Shown here: piece after piece, positions 1 through 7,130 of the stretch
How positions within the stretch are numbered: the stretch's first letter is position 1
Layout of the letters: each line of letters begins with the position of its first letter
DNA from: Planctomycetota bacterium
Lineage (GTDB): Bacteria > Planctomycetota > PUPC01 > JACPCR01
Reading direction: 5' to 3'
Length of the DNA: 64,000 nt
Assembly (NCBI GenBank): GCA_027625095.1
Contig: JAQBXN010000002.1
Span: 62,001 to 126,000, forward strand
The notes under the pieces: model-generated
Databases searched by the model: none
What the model saw: only the letters and a program-made list of their open reading frames with translations
What the model was told of the DNA's origin: nothing
Position numbers and translations under genes: made by a program

Positions 1-2378
1 TCGAGATCGGTGGCAAGTTTGAGCCTTGGCCGATGACTTGTTGGTCGGAGCACCCTGGGATTCGATTCACGGCGGATGAAAAGAAGAAGGGCCATTTCAA
101 GGTCACGGTCGATAAACATGTGATGCCCGGTCCGCATCTGGTTCGCTTTCACAATCCCGAAGGGGCCGTAGCGCCTCGTGTGTTCCTCGTCGGCAAAGCG
201 CGAGACGTTTTGGACAAAGAGCCTAACAACCAGCCTGAAGTTGCTCAGGTCATCGGCGAACTACCAGTCCAAGTGCAAGGCAAGCTCGATAACGGCGACG
301 CTGTTGATGTATTCAAAGTAAGTCTACAGGCCGGACAGATGCTCATCGCAAGTCTTGACGCCTATCGTTGTGGCGTGCCGATGGATGCACTTCTCATGTT
401 GCGCAATGCTCGTGGCGTGAAACTGGCATTCAATCACGATGCTCATTCGCTGGACCCCCGGCTGGTGTGGAAGTGCGATCAGGATGGCGACTACCTGCTT
501 CAACTTGCTGCATTCAAATTTCCGCCCAATGCGTCCTCCGCATTCAGCGGATCCGCGGAACAGGTCTATCGCCTGACAATCACAAATGGCCCGTTCGTTC
601 GGCATAGCATCCCCGGGGGCCTTCAGTGGCGGATGAATTCCAACCTTCACTTCACCGGATGGAATCTGACATCTGCGTCCACCGCGGTCCCAGGCCAGTG
701 CGGATTGAAATCGATTGTGCCGGTCGACGCCGTAAATGGTCCGTTGGTGCTCCCGGTTTCCGTATTTCCGGAACTACTGGAACAAGAGCCGAACGACGAT
801 ATTTCGACCGCTCCAACACTTCTGATCCCAGGTTCCGTGTCTGGACAGATTTTGAAGTCAGGCGACGTGGACCGATACGCATTTGTTGTCACGAAGGACC
901 AACTGATGCACTTTGAAGTAGAGGCATTCCGATTGGGATTCTTGCTGGATGCCCGTCTCTCCATCGAAGATCCACAGGGAAAGGAACTCGCTTCGAATGA
1001 CGACACCAACGGGACGCGCGATCCCGAACTTACTTGGCCTGCACCGGGTGAGGGACGCTACTTTGTTGTCGTGCAAAGTCTTCTTCGGAAAGGTGGGGAC
1101 GAGCATTATTACCGCCTGCATGCCAACCGGTCCGACCGATCTTTTTCTGCCGAGACTTCCACCCACATGTGCACGTTGAAGCAGGGAGAAACAATGGAGG
1201 TGAAGGTGAAACTGAAATTTCACCACGACTATCACGGACGCCTGTTACTGCATGTCCCGACGTTGCCCGCGGGCGTAACAGTATCCTCCGTGGAAGTCGA
1301 TACCTCGGAACGTCCAGAGACAAAGATCGATCCTAAGACTGGGAAACTTCCGCCTCCAAAGTTCATGCTTTCACGTGAAATCACAATGGAGATCAAAGCT
1401 GACAAGGAAGCGCCTCCAATCAATGCACCCCTTGAGATTTACGTCAGGGAAGTAGATGGCCAGCAGTTCGTCCCGGTCGAATGCGACCTGACGAGTGCAG
1501 GCATGGATAATGGTGTCCCGCAGGGATTTCCTGAATTCATTGTCCCGAGATCACCTCACCTCTGGCTTACGGTGATACTGCCTCCAAAGCCCCCAACACC
1601 GAAAAAGGACATGCCGCGCCCGGGCCCCATTCGAGTGAACATTGCTGACAAACCCCCGGTCATTGATGGCAAGCTGGAAGAAGCTTGGAAGAGCGCCGCA
1701 AGCATCAGCGACTTTGTCTTGCTGGGCGGATTGGAGCCCCCCAAAGCTAAGACCAAAGGGTATCTGCTGTATGATGACAAGTTCATTTATGTCGCGGCGG
1801 AGTGCGACGAAACGGGTCGCCAGAAACCGCTCATTACCGGAGGCCCGGTTTACCAGGATGATGCTATTGAAATCTGGTTTGATGAGAATGTTGACGGAAA
1901 AACATTTAACCAACTGATCGTAAACGCAGTCGGCTCCTCACAGGGATTCGGCCCGTCGGGAATGGCCGAGTTGAAGGTGCAAACAGCAACTCACCTCGAA
2001 CCGGGAAAGCGTTGGACGGTTGAAGTGGCCATTCCCTATACAAGCCTTCGCGTTCCTGCTCCAAAGGCGGGAGAGGCATGGGGCTTTAACTTGTGTCGTA
2101 ACAGACCACAAGGCGAGGGGGTTCCGCGAGAGTTGATCACCTGGAGCTACCTTGAAACCAAATTCAAAGAAATGGAGCTGTTTGGGAAAATTCAGTTCGG
2201 GTCCGGTGAAGCGGCCGACAAGCCATTTAACAGCAAGTGTCCTGTCCTTGACAGGCTGATTAACAAGGAGCACACATTCACCTACAAAGGGAAGATCATC
2301 GCGTTCTGCAGCGCCGATTGCCTCGCTCAATTCAAGAAAGAGCCGGAGAAGTTTTTTGCAAAAGTAAAGCCTGAGTAG
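1..2378 (+). CDS. PPC-repeat / CBM9-like / YHS-domain protein (5' end outside window)
   Basis: The reading frame is open to the window edge, so the start lies upstream; the ATG at 33 is probably internal. Counting from that Met, two bacterial pre-peptidase C-terminal (PPC) domains begin with the usual EPNN/EPND motifs at about residues 61-170 and 248-365. A CBM9-like (DUF1083-type) sugar-binding fold opens with VIDGKLEEAW at about 540-725. The last 50 residues are a YHS-like metal-binding domain (NSKCPV, then FCSADC), ending KKEPEKFF. PPC-rich proteins of this kind are typical of planctomycete-like cell surfaces. The order PPC-PPC-CBM9-YHS suggests an exported protein that binds glycan and perhaps metal. 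No catalytic domain is visible in the part present. The first 45 bases beyond the truncated vapC repeat this gene's 3' end. Confidence 0.75.
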   Translation, partial: EIGGKFEPWPMTCWSEHPGIRFTADEKKKGHFKVTVDKHVMPGPHLVRFHNPEGAVAPRVFLVGKARDVLDKEPNNQPEVAQVIGELPVQVQGKLDNGDAVDVFKVSLQAGQMLIASLDAYRCGVPMDALLMLRNARGVKLAFNHDAHSLDPRLVWKCDQDGDYLLQLAAFKFPPNASSAFSGSAEQVYRLTITNGPFVRHSIPGGLQWRMNSNLHFTGWNLTSASTAVPGQCGLKSIVPVDAVNGPLVLPVSVFPELLEQEPNDDISTAPTLLIPGSVSGQILKSGDVDRYAFVVTKDQLMHFEVEAFRLGFLLDARLSIEDPQGKELASNDDTNGTRDPELTWPAPGEGRYFVVVQSLLRKGGDEHYYRLHANRSDRSFSAETSTHMCTLKQGETMEVKVKLKFHHDYHGRLLLHVPTLPAGVTVSSVEVDTSERPETKIDPKTGKLPPPKFMLSREITMEIKADKEAPPINAPLEIYVREVDGQQFVPVECDLTSAGMDNGVPQGFPEFIVPRSPHLWLTVILPPKPPTPKKDMPRPGPIRVNIADKPPVIDGKLEEAWKSAASISDFVLLGGLEPPKAKTKGYLLYDDKFIYVAAECDETGRQKPLITGGPVYQDDAIEIWFDENVDGKTFNQLIVNAVGSSQGFGPSGMAELKVQTATHLEPGKRWTVEVAIPYTSLRVPAPKAGEAWGFNLCRNRPQGEGVPRELITWSYLETKFKEMELFGKIQFGSGEAADKPFNSKCPVLDRLINKEHTFTYKGKIIAFCSADCLAQFKKEPEKFFAKVKPE

Positions 2379-2473
2379 ACCTGACCCGAGTATGTTGAGG
2401 TAGGATCTTATGTCAAAGACTGCTAAACTCATTTAGCGCGACTGTCGCTGTATCTTGAGCTCGGAGGATGACC

Positions 2474-2710
2474 ATGGATGTTCTTGAAACTGAAGGTCAG
2501 ATTGAGAATGGTGGATTGCTGCGGCTTCAAGACCTTCCATTTTCGCTTGGCCAACACGTTCATGTACAGGTTAAGCCCAGTGACACGGATTTGGCACAAC
2601 GGAAGCCATTTATCTTTGGACTTCATCAGGGCAAAGTAGAGATGAGCGACGACTTTGATGACCCTCTACCTGATTCATTCTGGTTGGGGGAAGATGAAGA
2701 TCCTTCTTGA
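2474..2710 (+). CDS. VapB/DUF2281-like antitoxin
   Basis: A protein of about 78 residues with a short beta-rich N-terminus (GQIENGGLLRLQDLPF) and an acidic tail with DDFDDPLPDSFW, as in small antitoxins encoded before PIN-domain toxins. An in-frame ATG at 2468 touches the GGAGG at 2463-2467, so the ATG at 2474, six bases after GGAGG, is the better start. It overlaps the following vapC start (2694) by 17 bases, the usual coupling in VapBC operons. The toxin partner is truncated, so this antitoxin may now have no active target. The family call rests on size, context and the PIN gene that follows. Confidence 0.65.
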   Translation: MDVLETEGQIENGGLLRLQDLPFSLGQHVHVQVKPSDTDLAQRKPFIFGLHQGKVEMSDDFDDPLPDSFWLGEDEDPS

Positions 2711-2846
2711 CACTCATGCTTTTCTCTGGGCGGACAGCGATCCCGAGCGGCTCTCACCCTATGCTCAAGAGGTATTGTCTGAAGCCTCGAATGAGCGGCT
2801 GCTGGGTGTGGCAAGCCTTTGGGAGATTCAGATTAAGGAACAGTAA
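2694..2846 (+). pseudogene. VapC-like PIN-domain toxin, truncated
   Basis: The frame begins MKILLDTHAFLWAD, the classic PIN N-terminus with the first catalytic Asp, and continues to VASLWEIQIKEQ, then stops after 50 residues. PIN toxins have about 130 residues, so the last two thirds, with the remaining acidic residues, are missing. The sequence changes abruptly at about 2840 into bases matching the end of the YHS-domain gene upstream. It is a toxin cut by a deletion or recombination and should be inactive as an RNase. Confidence 0.8.
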
Positions 2847-2886
2847 AGAGCCCGAAAAGCTTTTTGAGAAGCTGAAGCCTGAGTAG
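2842..2886 (+). pseudogene. 3' tail of a second YHS-domain gene
   Basis: In the frame starting at 2842 the bases encode SKEPEKLFEKLKPE and a TAG stop. The gene ending at 2378 finishes KKEPEKFFAKVKPE-TAG, and the bases after the stop (GTAGACC) are also shared. It is therefore the very end of a paralogous gene now joined directly to the cut vapC. Confidence 0.75.
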
Positions 2887-2899
2887 ACCGCAGGGACCC

Positions 2900-3331
2900 T
2901 CATCCTTCCGCCTTTTCGTAATCGTTCCGTTCTTTCGGGTCGTCCGAAAAGTACTGTACGAACTCCCAGTCATTGCCCTCCGCATCAACGAAATAGACGC
3001 GCTTCCGGTGCGGGTGCGAATGCGGAGGAGTGGACTCGTTGTATCCCGCGGCCATAAGACGGGTTCGAATTGCTTCCACATCATCCACTTCGTAGGCCAG
3101 ATGATTCACTCCGGGACGTCCTGAATAGGGCCGGAAGCTGCCATCCGGTTCCTTCGTTGCGTGATTCAGAGTAAGGTACGTTTCGTGAGTACCAATATGG
3201 ACCCATCGTGACCCGTCCTCGTTTTTCTGATCGTGGCGAATCTGGAAATCGGGAAAGGCTGTCTGAAGGAATTGGGTCATCCCGTCGACATCTCTGACAC
3301 AGAGATTCACGTGCTCAAGTCGTACCAGCAT
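2900..3331 (-). CDS. VOC-family (glyoxalase/bleomycin-resistance/dioxygenase fold) protein
   Basis: A 143-residue single-chain vicinal-oxygen-chelate protein with two beta-alpha-beta-beta-beta modules. The first opens with LEHVNLCVRD (His7 is a likely metal ligand), the second with GVNHLAYEVDD, and the C-terminus has the usual FVDAEGNDWEFVQY with the final acidic ligand. Family members bind a divalent metal and act on small electrophiles or act as dioxygenases; the substrate cannot be told. The gene stands alone between the vapBC relic and the AbiE-type pair, on the opposite strand to the relic. Confidence 0.8.
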   Translation of the reverse strand: MLVRLEHVNLCVRDVDGMTQFLQTAFPDFQIRHDQKNEDGSRWVHIGTHETYLTLNHATKEPDGSFRPYSGRPGVNHLAYEVDDVEAIRTRLMAAGYNESTPPHSHPHRKRVYFVDAEGNDWEFVQYFSDDPKERNDYEKAEG

Positions 3332-3380
3332 CTATAAGCTCTTGAAAGGCATTCGTCGTAACGTAAGCGTTCTATTGATG

Positions 3381-4169
3381 CTACTGCTGACTCCGTCGAA
3401 CTTCCTCAAACAGATGAAGCGCATCTTGAAAGGCTGCTTGCCGAGCTTGTCCAAAATTCTCTCCACTCTCTTCAGCAACCTTTGCGGACCACGAGGGACC
3501 AACGGACTCGAGACTGGCGAATTTCTCCACGAGAATCTGGTATGCCTCTGCGCCCAGTCCGTCAACAATCAGGGGTGCCATCGCATTTGCAAACGAAGAG
3601 AGTGACGGAAGGTAATTGTGCAGCACGAATGCTATGTCGTAGGCGTCCTTCTCCTTGGCGCGTTCCGCCAAGGCAAATGCCTTGATCAAGACGAAGGCCT
3701 CTGGCCGGACAATCCGAGCACGGACAATGTTATTTATGCCACCTGGCATTTCTCCTTCGATGCTGATCTCCTCGCACGCTTCAAACGCCAAGTCAACGCC
3801 GCGAAGGGAATTCAACTGCAATTCATCAACTTGAATCGCGGCTACTTTCTTGTCGTTTACTTATTGGCCGCAGACTCAATCAACTTTAACCGGTTGAGCG
3901 GCTCCGGGAACAATGCGGTAGAAGCGAGTCGGGGAGATTGCATGGGAGTAGTTGTTCTCCTTCAGACGCCCCAAGATGGTCGCATACGCATCTGAACCGA
4001 CTGCGCCGGGCCCAACGGCCAAGTCAACGTCCAGCGAGCCAACATGGTTCTTGCCGGGGAAAATCAGGTCGGGCACCCATCCTCCCACAATGACAAGATC
4101 GTCTTTGAAGGCGCCGAGTATGTTGACGACTTCAATCAGTACTGCCCGCGCCGCGATTCGTTGGTCCAT
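3381..4169 (-). pseudogene. AbiEii-like nucleotidyltransferase toxin, interrupted by two stops
   Basis: The N-terminal part (4169 down to 3876) reads MDQRIAARAVLIEVV, then the nucleotidyltransferase signature VIVGGWVPDL followed by GSLDVDLAV, that is GG-x-W plus a DxD metal site. After PVKVD come a TGA (3876-3878) and a TAA (3861-3863), both in the same frame. That frame then resumes as KKVAAIQVDELQLNSLRGVD and runs to 3381 with the helical C-terminal half (KEKDAYDIAFVLHNY). Both halves together have the size of an AbiEii-type protein. The stretch around the stops looks shortened compared with the family. The start codon overlaps the antitoxin stop (TAATG), so the two were co-transcribed. Confidence 0.8.
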
Positions 4170-5266
4170 TACTCGCTGCCTTCCCTTTCTGCTGCAGATG
4201 CGAGAGCTTCGCGCAGGTGAGTTTCGAACACAGCTTCGGCCGCCTCTGGACCCCGGCCGGCCATCGAATGCAGATCGAGCCATGTTTGGAGTGGCGAAGT
4301 TGCTCGCTCGCGGGCTGGCAGCCTCCGAACGAAGACGCTCTTGTCAAAGGGTGTCAGCAGGACGAGGTTGGCTCCCGACTCGACCTCCTGGGCGCCGCAA
4401 GCAATACGCAGCGACTCAAGCCGACGCGGGCCGAATGCTTCCGGGCTGAGGTAGAATGAAGCGACCGAATATCTCACTTCGGGAGCGTGCCTCCATGCGG
4501 CGGAGAATTGAGCGAGTGCGTATTCTATTTCGGACTTTTCGCACCAGGCCGCGATACTGCGTTCAATGGCTTCGGTTTCACCTCGCACGTAATACTGATG
4601 CCGGCCGGGCGGTCCCGCATAGCTTCGGACCCATGCTTCCAAAAGCTCGACCGGCTGCTTCAGGAAAAGCAGACGGTCGCGGACAACTGCGTAGTTTTCC
4701 CGAACCAGTACCTGCTTGATCCTGGATGCAAGCCCCAAACTGACACCCACATCGGGATGTTCGGACAATTCGCTGACCTGCCAGCCACGTTGTGGTTCAT
4801 GGAGCATGGCCCGAACAATCCGGCTGGATTTGGGTGAAAACGGATCCGCGTTTTTCGGGCTTCGGCTTGATGCTTCGTTCGGAATACCTGAGCGTGAGAT
4901 CAGAAGCCCGGACGCGCTGTCGACGATGCGACAATTGCCAGCATAGTCGACAAACGAGACATCGAATTGCCTGGCAATCTCAGCCACGCGCGGTGAGATG
5001 ACTGGGGCATAAATGATGCGAACCACACGATCCGGCAGCTTCTCTCGTTGAAATCGCTCAAACAGGTCGACCGCAATCTGCGGCGTGATTCGTTCCCGTA
5101 CCTTGACGTGGAAGCGATAGGAAGGCCCAGACGGCTTCGAGACAAGCTTGACGTCGATATTGGTTTTCTCTTCTGCCGGTTTCGAAACAATTTCAAACTC
5201 TCCTAGTTCGGCAAAGATCTCGCAGATAAGGCGCTCGAATCTGTTCAGATGTTGTTGGGCTTCCAC
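4169..5266 (-). CDS. AbiEi-like type IV antitoxin / transcriptional regulator
   Basis: A 365-residue protein placed before a nucleotidyltransferase toxin gene with a 1-base stop/start overlap, the layout of AbiE-type toxin-antitoxin pairs. The N-terminal 130 residues look like a restriction-endonuclease-like or DNA-binding module (NIDVKLVSK, VRIIYAPVISPRVAEIA). A winged-helix stretch follows at about 150-200 (SSRIVRAMLHEP...GWQVSELSEHPDVGVSLGLASRIKQVL, given in parts), then a C-terminal antitoxin region to 365. In AbiE systems the antitoxin represses its own promoter and opposes the toxin without binding it. The start is GTG at 5266, downstream of a good promoter. The reading frame is intact although the toxin is broken. 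Confidence 0.7.
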   Translation of the reverse strand: MEAQQHLNRFERLICEIFAELGEFEIVSKPAEEKTNIDVKLVSKPSGPSYRFHVKVRERITPQIAVDLFERFQREKLPDRVVRIIYAPVISPRVAEIARQFDVSFVDYAGNCRIVDSASGLLISRSGIPNEASSRSPKNADPFSPKSSRIVRAMLHEPQRGWQVSELSEHPDVGVSLGLASRIKQVLVRENYAVVRDRLLFLKQPVELLEAWVRSYAGPPGRHQYYVRGETEAIERSIAAWCEKSEIEYALAQFSAAWRHAPEVRYSVASFYLSPEAFGPRRLESLRIACGAQEVESGANLVLLTPFDKSVFVRRLPARERATSPLQTWLDLHSMAGRGPEAAEAVFETHLREALASAAEREGSE

Positions 5267-5276
5267 TATGTTTCAC

Positions 5277-5305
5277 CGTATATACCAGTTTCACTACACT
5301 GTAAA
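5277..5305 (-). promoter_or_regulatory. Sigma-70-like promoter of the AbiEi-like gene, with GTTTCAC repeats
   Basis: On the minus strand, TTTACA (5300-5305) and TATACG (5277-5282) are 17 bases apart. The GTG start is only about 10 bases past the -10 box, so the transcript would be nearly leaderless. Two copies of GTTTCAC (plus-strand 5270-5276 and 5288-5294), 18 bases apart, overlap the promoter and could be operator half-sites for the encoded regulator. Recognised by eye only. Confidence 0.45.
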
Positions 5306-5350
5306 TGTAGGCGTTTAAGTAAAATCTTCAAGGCCAGGTTAGATCTTCCC

Positions 5351-5827
5351 CTATTCCAGAACAACGATGTCGTTCATCCCCAACTCGACTTTGAACTGGA
5401 TCAGATGACTGAACCCGTCCGCTGCGAGTTGCTCCGTCGCGGCCTCGATGGTGAATTTGCACTCTCCTTTCATCAGCGAGCGGACGGTAGTGACTTCCTT
5501 CGTAACGGGCAGGCGAACACTCAGTTCCGGGATCGGCTCGTAGGTGAAGTTGGCAAGCACGAGGGCTGTGCCCTTGGGAGCGTCGTAGACTCCTGCCTCG
5601 ACGACGGGGAGTGATAGTTCGACGAGGCTCGCCGCCTTTGATGCAACTGCCCATGAATTGATGAATGTTCGCTGGGCAGGCGGATATTTTTCCTTGAGTT
5701 CAGGGGGGACGAGCTTCGCATCATTCAGATAGGAGAGTCCTGGGCAAGTGGCAACAACCAGGGCTTTGCCCTTGCCGTATTCATGGAAAACCTCGGCCGG
5801 TGTATTGTCCTTGAATTGTCCGACGAC
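5351..5827 (-). pseudogene. C-terminal remnant of a glycoside hydrolase-like protein
   Basis: The frame reads about 158 residues to a TAA at 5351, including AEVFHEYGKGKALVVATCPG, DAKLVPPELKEKYPPAQ and TALVLANFTYEPIPEL, and ends MNDIVVLE. This resembles the last part of beta-galactosidase-like (GH42-type trimerisation and C-terminal region) proteins that often stand beside sulfatases in PVC genomes. There is no start codon or catalytic domain, and a TGA at 5828-5830 closes the frame upstream. The same frame holds the sulfatase start at 5995, so a deletion seems to have joined two neighbouring genes. The family call is from memory of similar proteins. Confidence 0.55.
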
Positions 5828-5866
5828 TCAGCCACTTTTAAAAAGTGTTCCGTACCCGCGGAAGAG

Positions 5867-5995
5867 TCATGAAGTGCGACGCCGAAACTCAGTCAGCAGG
5901 TCAGTAGTAACCCGCATATTCATTCGCGCATGAGCCCATGGGCCTTGGTCATCGGACATGATGATGACGATGTTTGGTGTGGCTGTCTGTGCCAT
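5867..5995 (-). pseudogene. N-terminal remnant of a sulfatase
   Basis: An ATG at 5995 preceded by AAGGAA at good spacing starts MAQTATPNIVIIMSDDQG, the hallmark N-terminus of type I sulfatases, in which the paired Asp residues bind calcium. After 42 residues the frame ends at TGA (5867-5869); the Cys/Ser active-site motif and the rest of a roughly 450-residue enzyme are absent. The relic keeps its own ribosome-binding site, so a short peptide could still be made. Confidence 0.75.
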
Positions 5996-6047
5996 CCGGT
6001 TCCTTTCTTATCAGCAGTACTGGCGCGCAGCGATTGATGCTCACACA

Positions 6048-6129
6048 ATATCTATTCTGTGCTGGTCTGAGTGTACGTTAACGCATGGTCAGCTACGTAC
6101 AATGAGACCAGCGCATATCTATTCCGTGC
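6048..6129. repeat. Inverted repeat bracketed by 15-bp direct repeats
   Basis: An inverted repeat of 18-base arms (6061-6078 and 6095-6112, 15 of 18 positions complementary, arms beginning GCTGGTCT) encloses a 16-base loop. Direct repeats ATATCTATTCTGTGC (6048-6062) and ATATCTATTCCGTGC (6115-6129) flank it, differing at one base. It lies 40 bases before the PhyH start at 6169. It may be a paired operator, an RNA hairpin in the leader, or a miniature element with target duplications. Confidence 0.6.
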
Positions 6130-6168
6130 CGCCGAAGTGGGCAAACTTATAGCTACCATTCAACCATC

Positions 6169-7059
6169 ATGCTGAAACTTACCGAAGAGCAAGTTGCCAC
6201 CTACCGTGAGGAAGGTGTTTTGATAGCCGAAAACATTTTTACCGACGACGATCTGCAGCCGGTCATTGATGAAATGAGCAGGTTCATTGATCGGCGGGCC
6301 AGCGAACTCAAGGCAGAAAACAAGATCGGAGACCTGCACGAAGACAAACCATTTGAAACTCGTTTCGCGCTCCTCTATGCCCAGTGCAAAGAAATCAGTC
6401 ACGGAATCGACATTATGCAGATGCGAGGCAAGGCAATGTTTGAATTCCTCCGAAACGATAACCTGATGGATGCAGTAGAAGACCTGATCGGCGGCGAAAT
6501 CCTTTGCAACCCGATTCAACATATCCGTGCAAAGTTTCCGCGCGGTCTTTCACCGGAGACACCGGATTACTATCACAACGTGCCCTGGCATCAGGATGCA
6601 GGCGTCACCTGGCAAGAAGCAGATCCAACGGAGATTCTGACCTGCTGGTTACCACTTGTGGATGCGACGGTTGAGAACGGCTGCATGGAGGTTTTGCCCG
6701 GCGCCTGGCGTAGTGGGCACCTTGATCATCAGAAGGAGGGTGGCACACAGATTGTCCCGGAGCAGATGCCTGCCATTGCCCCGTGCGCGGCGGTATGCCC
6801 CAAAGGCGGTTTGATCATTATGAACAAGTACACCCCGCACAGATCGACAAATAACAACACCGAGGCAGTCCGCTGGAGCATCGACCTGCGCTATCAACCC
6901 ATCGGATTGCCGACTGGCCGGCCATTTCAGCCGGCGTTCATCACCCGCAGTCGAAAAAATCCGGAGACAGTCTGTACCTCACACGAAGAATGGTGCACGC
7001 GCTGGATACAGGGGCTGGAGAATTCGAAAGGAATTCAGGCCCACCGGGTCGTGAAGTGA
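6169..7059 (+). CDS. Phytanoyl-CoA dioxygenase (PhyH) family protein
   Basis: A 296-residue Fe(II)/2-oxoglutarate dioxygenase. The metal triad is visible: His141-x-Asp143 in PWHQDAG and the distal His224 in YTPHRS, with the downstream Arg of RWSIDLRYQP suited to binding 2-oxoglutarate. The N-terminus starts like other PhyH proteins (LTEEQVATYREEGVLI). The family hydroxylates or halogenates many small molecules and lipids, so the substrate is unknown. Uncultured marine and PVC-like genomes often carry many paralogues; a second one lies at 14151-14930 with low similarity. No RBS of note; an unusual inverted repeat stands just upstream. Confidence 0.85.
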   Translation: MLKLTEEQVATYREEGVLIAENIFTDDDLQPVIDEMSRFIDRRASELKAENKIGDLHEDKPFETRFALLYAQCKEISHGIDIMQMRGKAMFEFLRNDNLMDAVEDLIGGEILCNPIQHIRAKFPRGLSPETPDYYHNVPWHQDAGVTWQEADPTEILTCWLPLVDATVENGCMEVLPGAWRSGHLDHQKEGGTQIVPEQMPAIAPCAAVCPKGGLIIMNKYTPHRSTNNNTEAVRWSIDLRYQPIGLPTGRPFQPAFITRSRKNPETVCTSHEEWCTRWIQGLENSKGIQAHRVVK

Positions 7060-7130
7060 GGCCTGCTCCAGTCTCCATCTTGATCTCAATCCCAAGGCAG
7101 CGGTAAGCGCCTGCTTCCGATAGTTCGTCT

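Noticed and set aside
3861..3878. TGA as selenocysteine or recoded codon in the AbiEii-like toxin
   Set aside because: A second stop (TAA) follows five codons later and no SECIS-like stem was noticed; decay is simpler.
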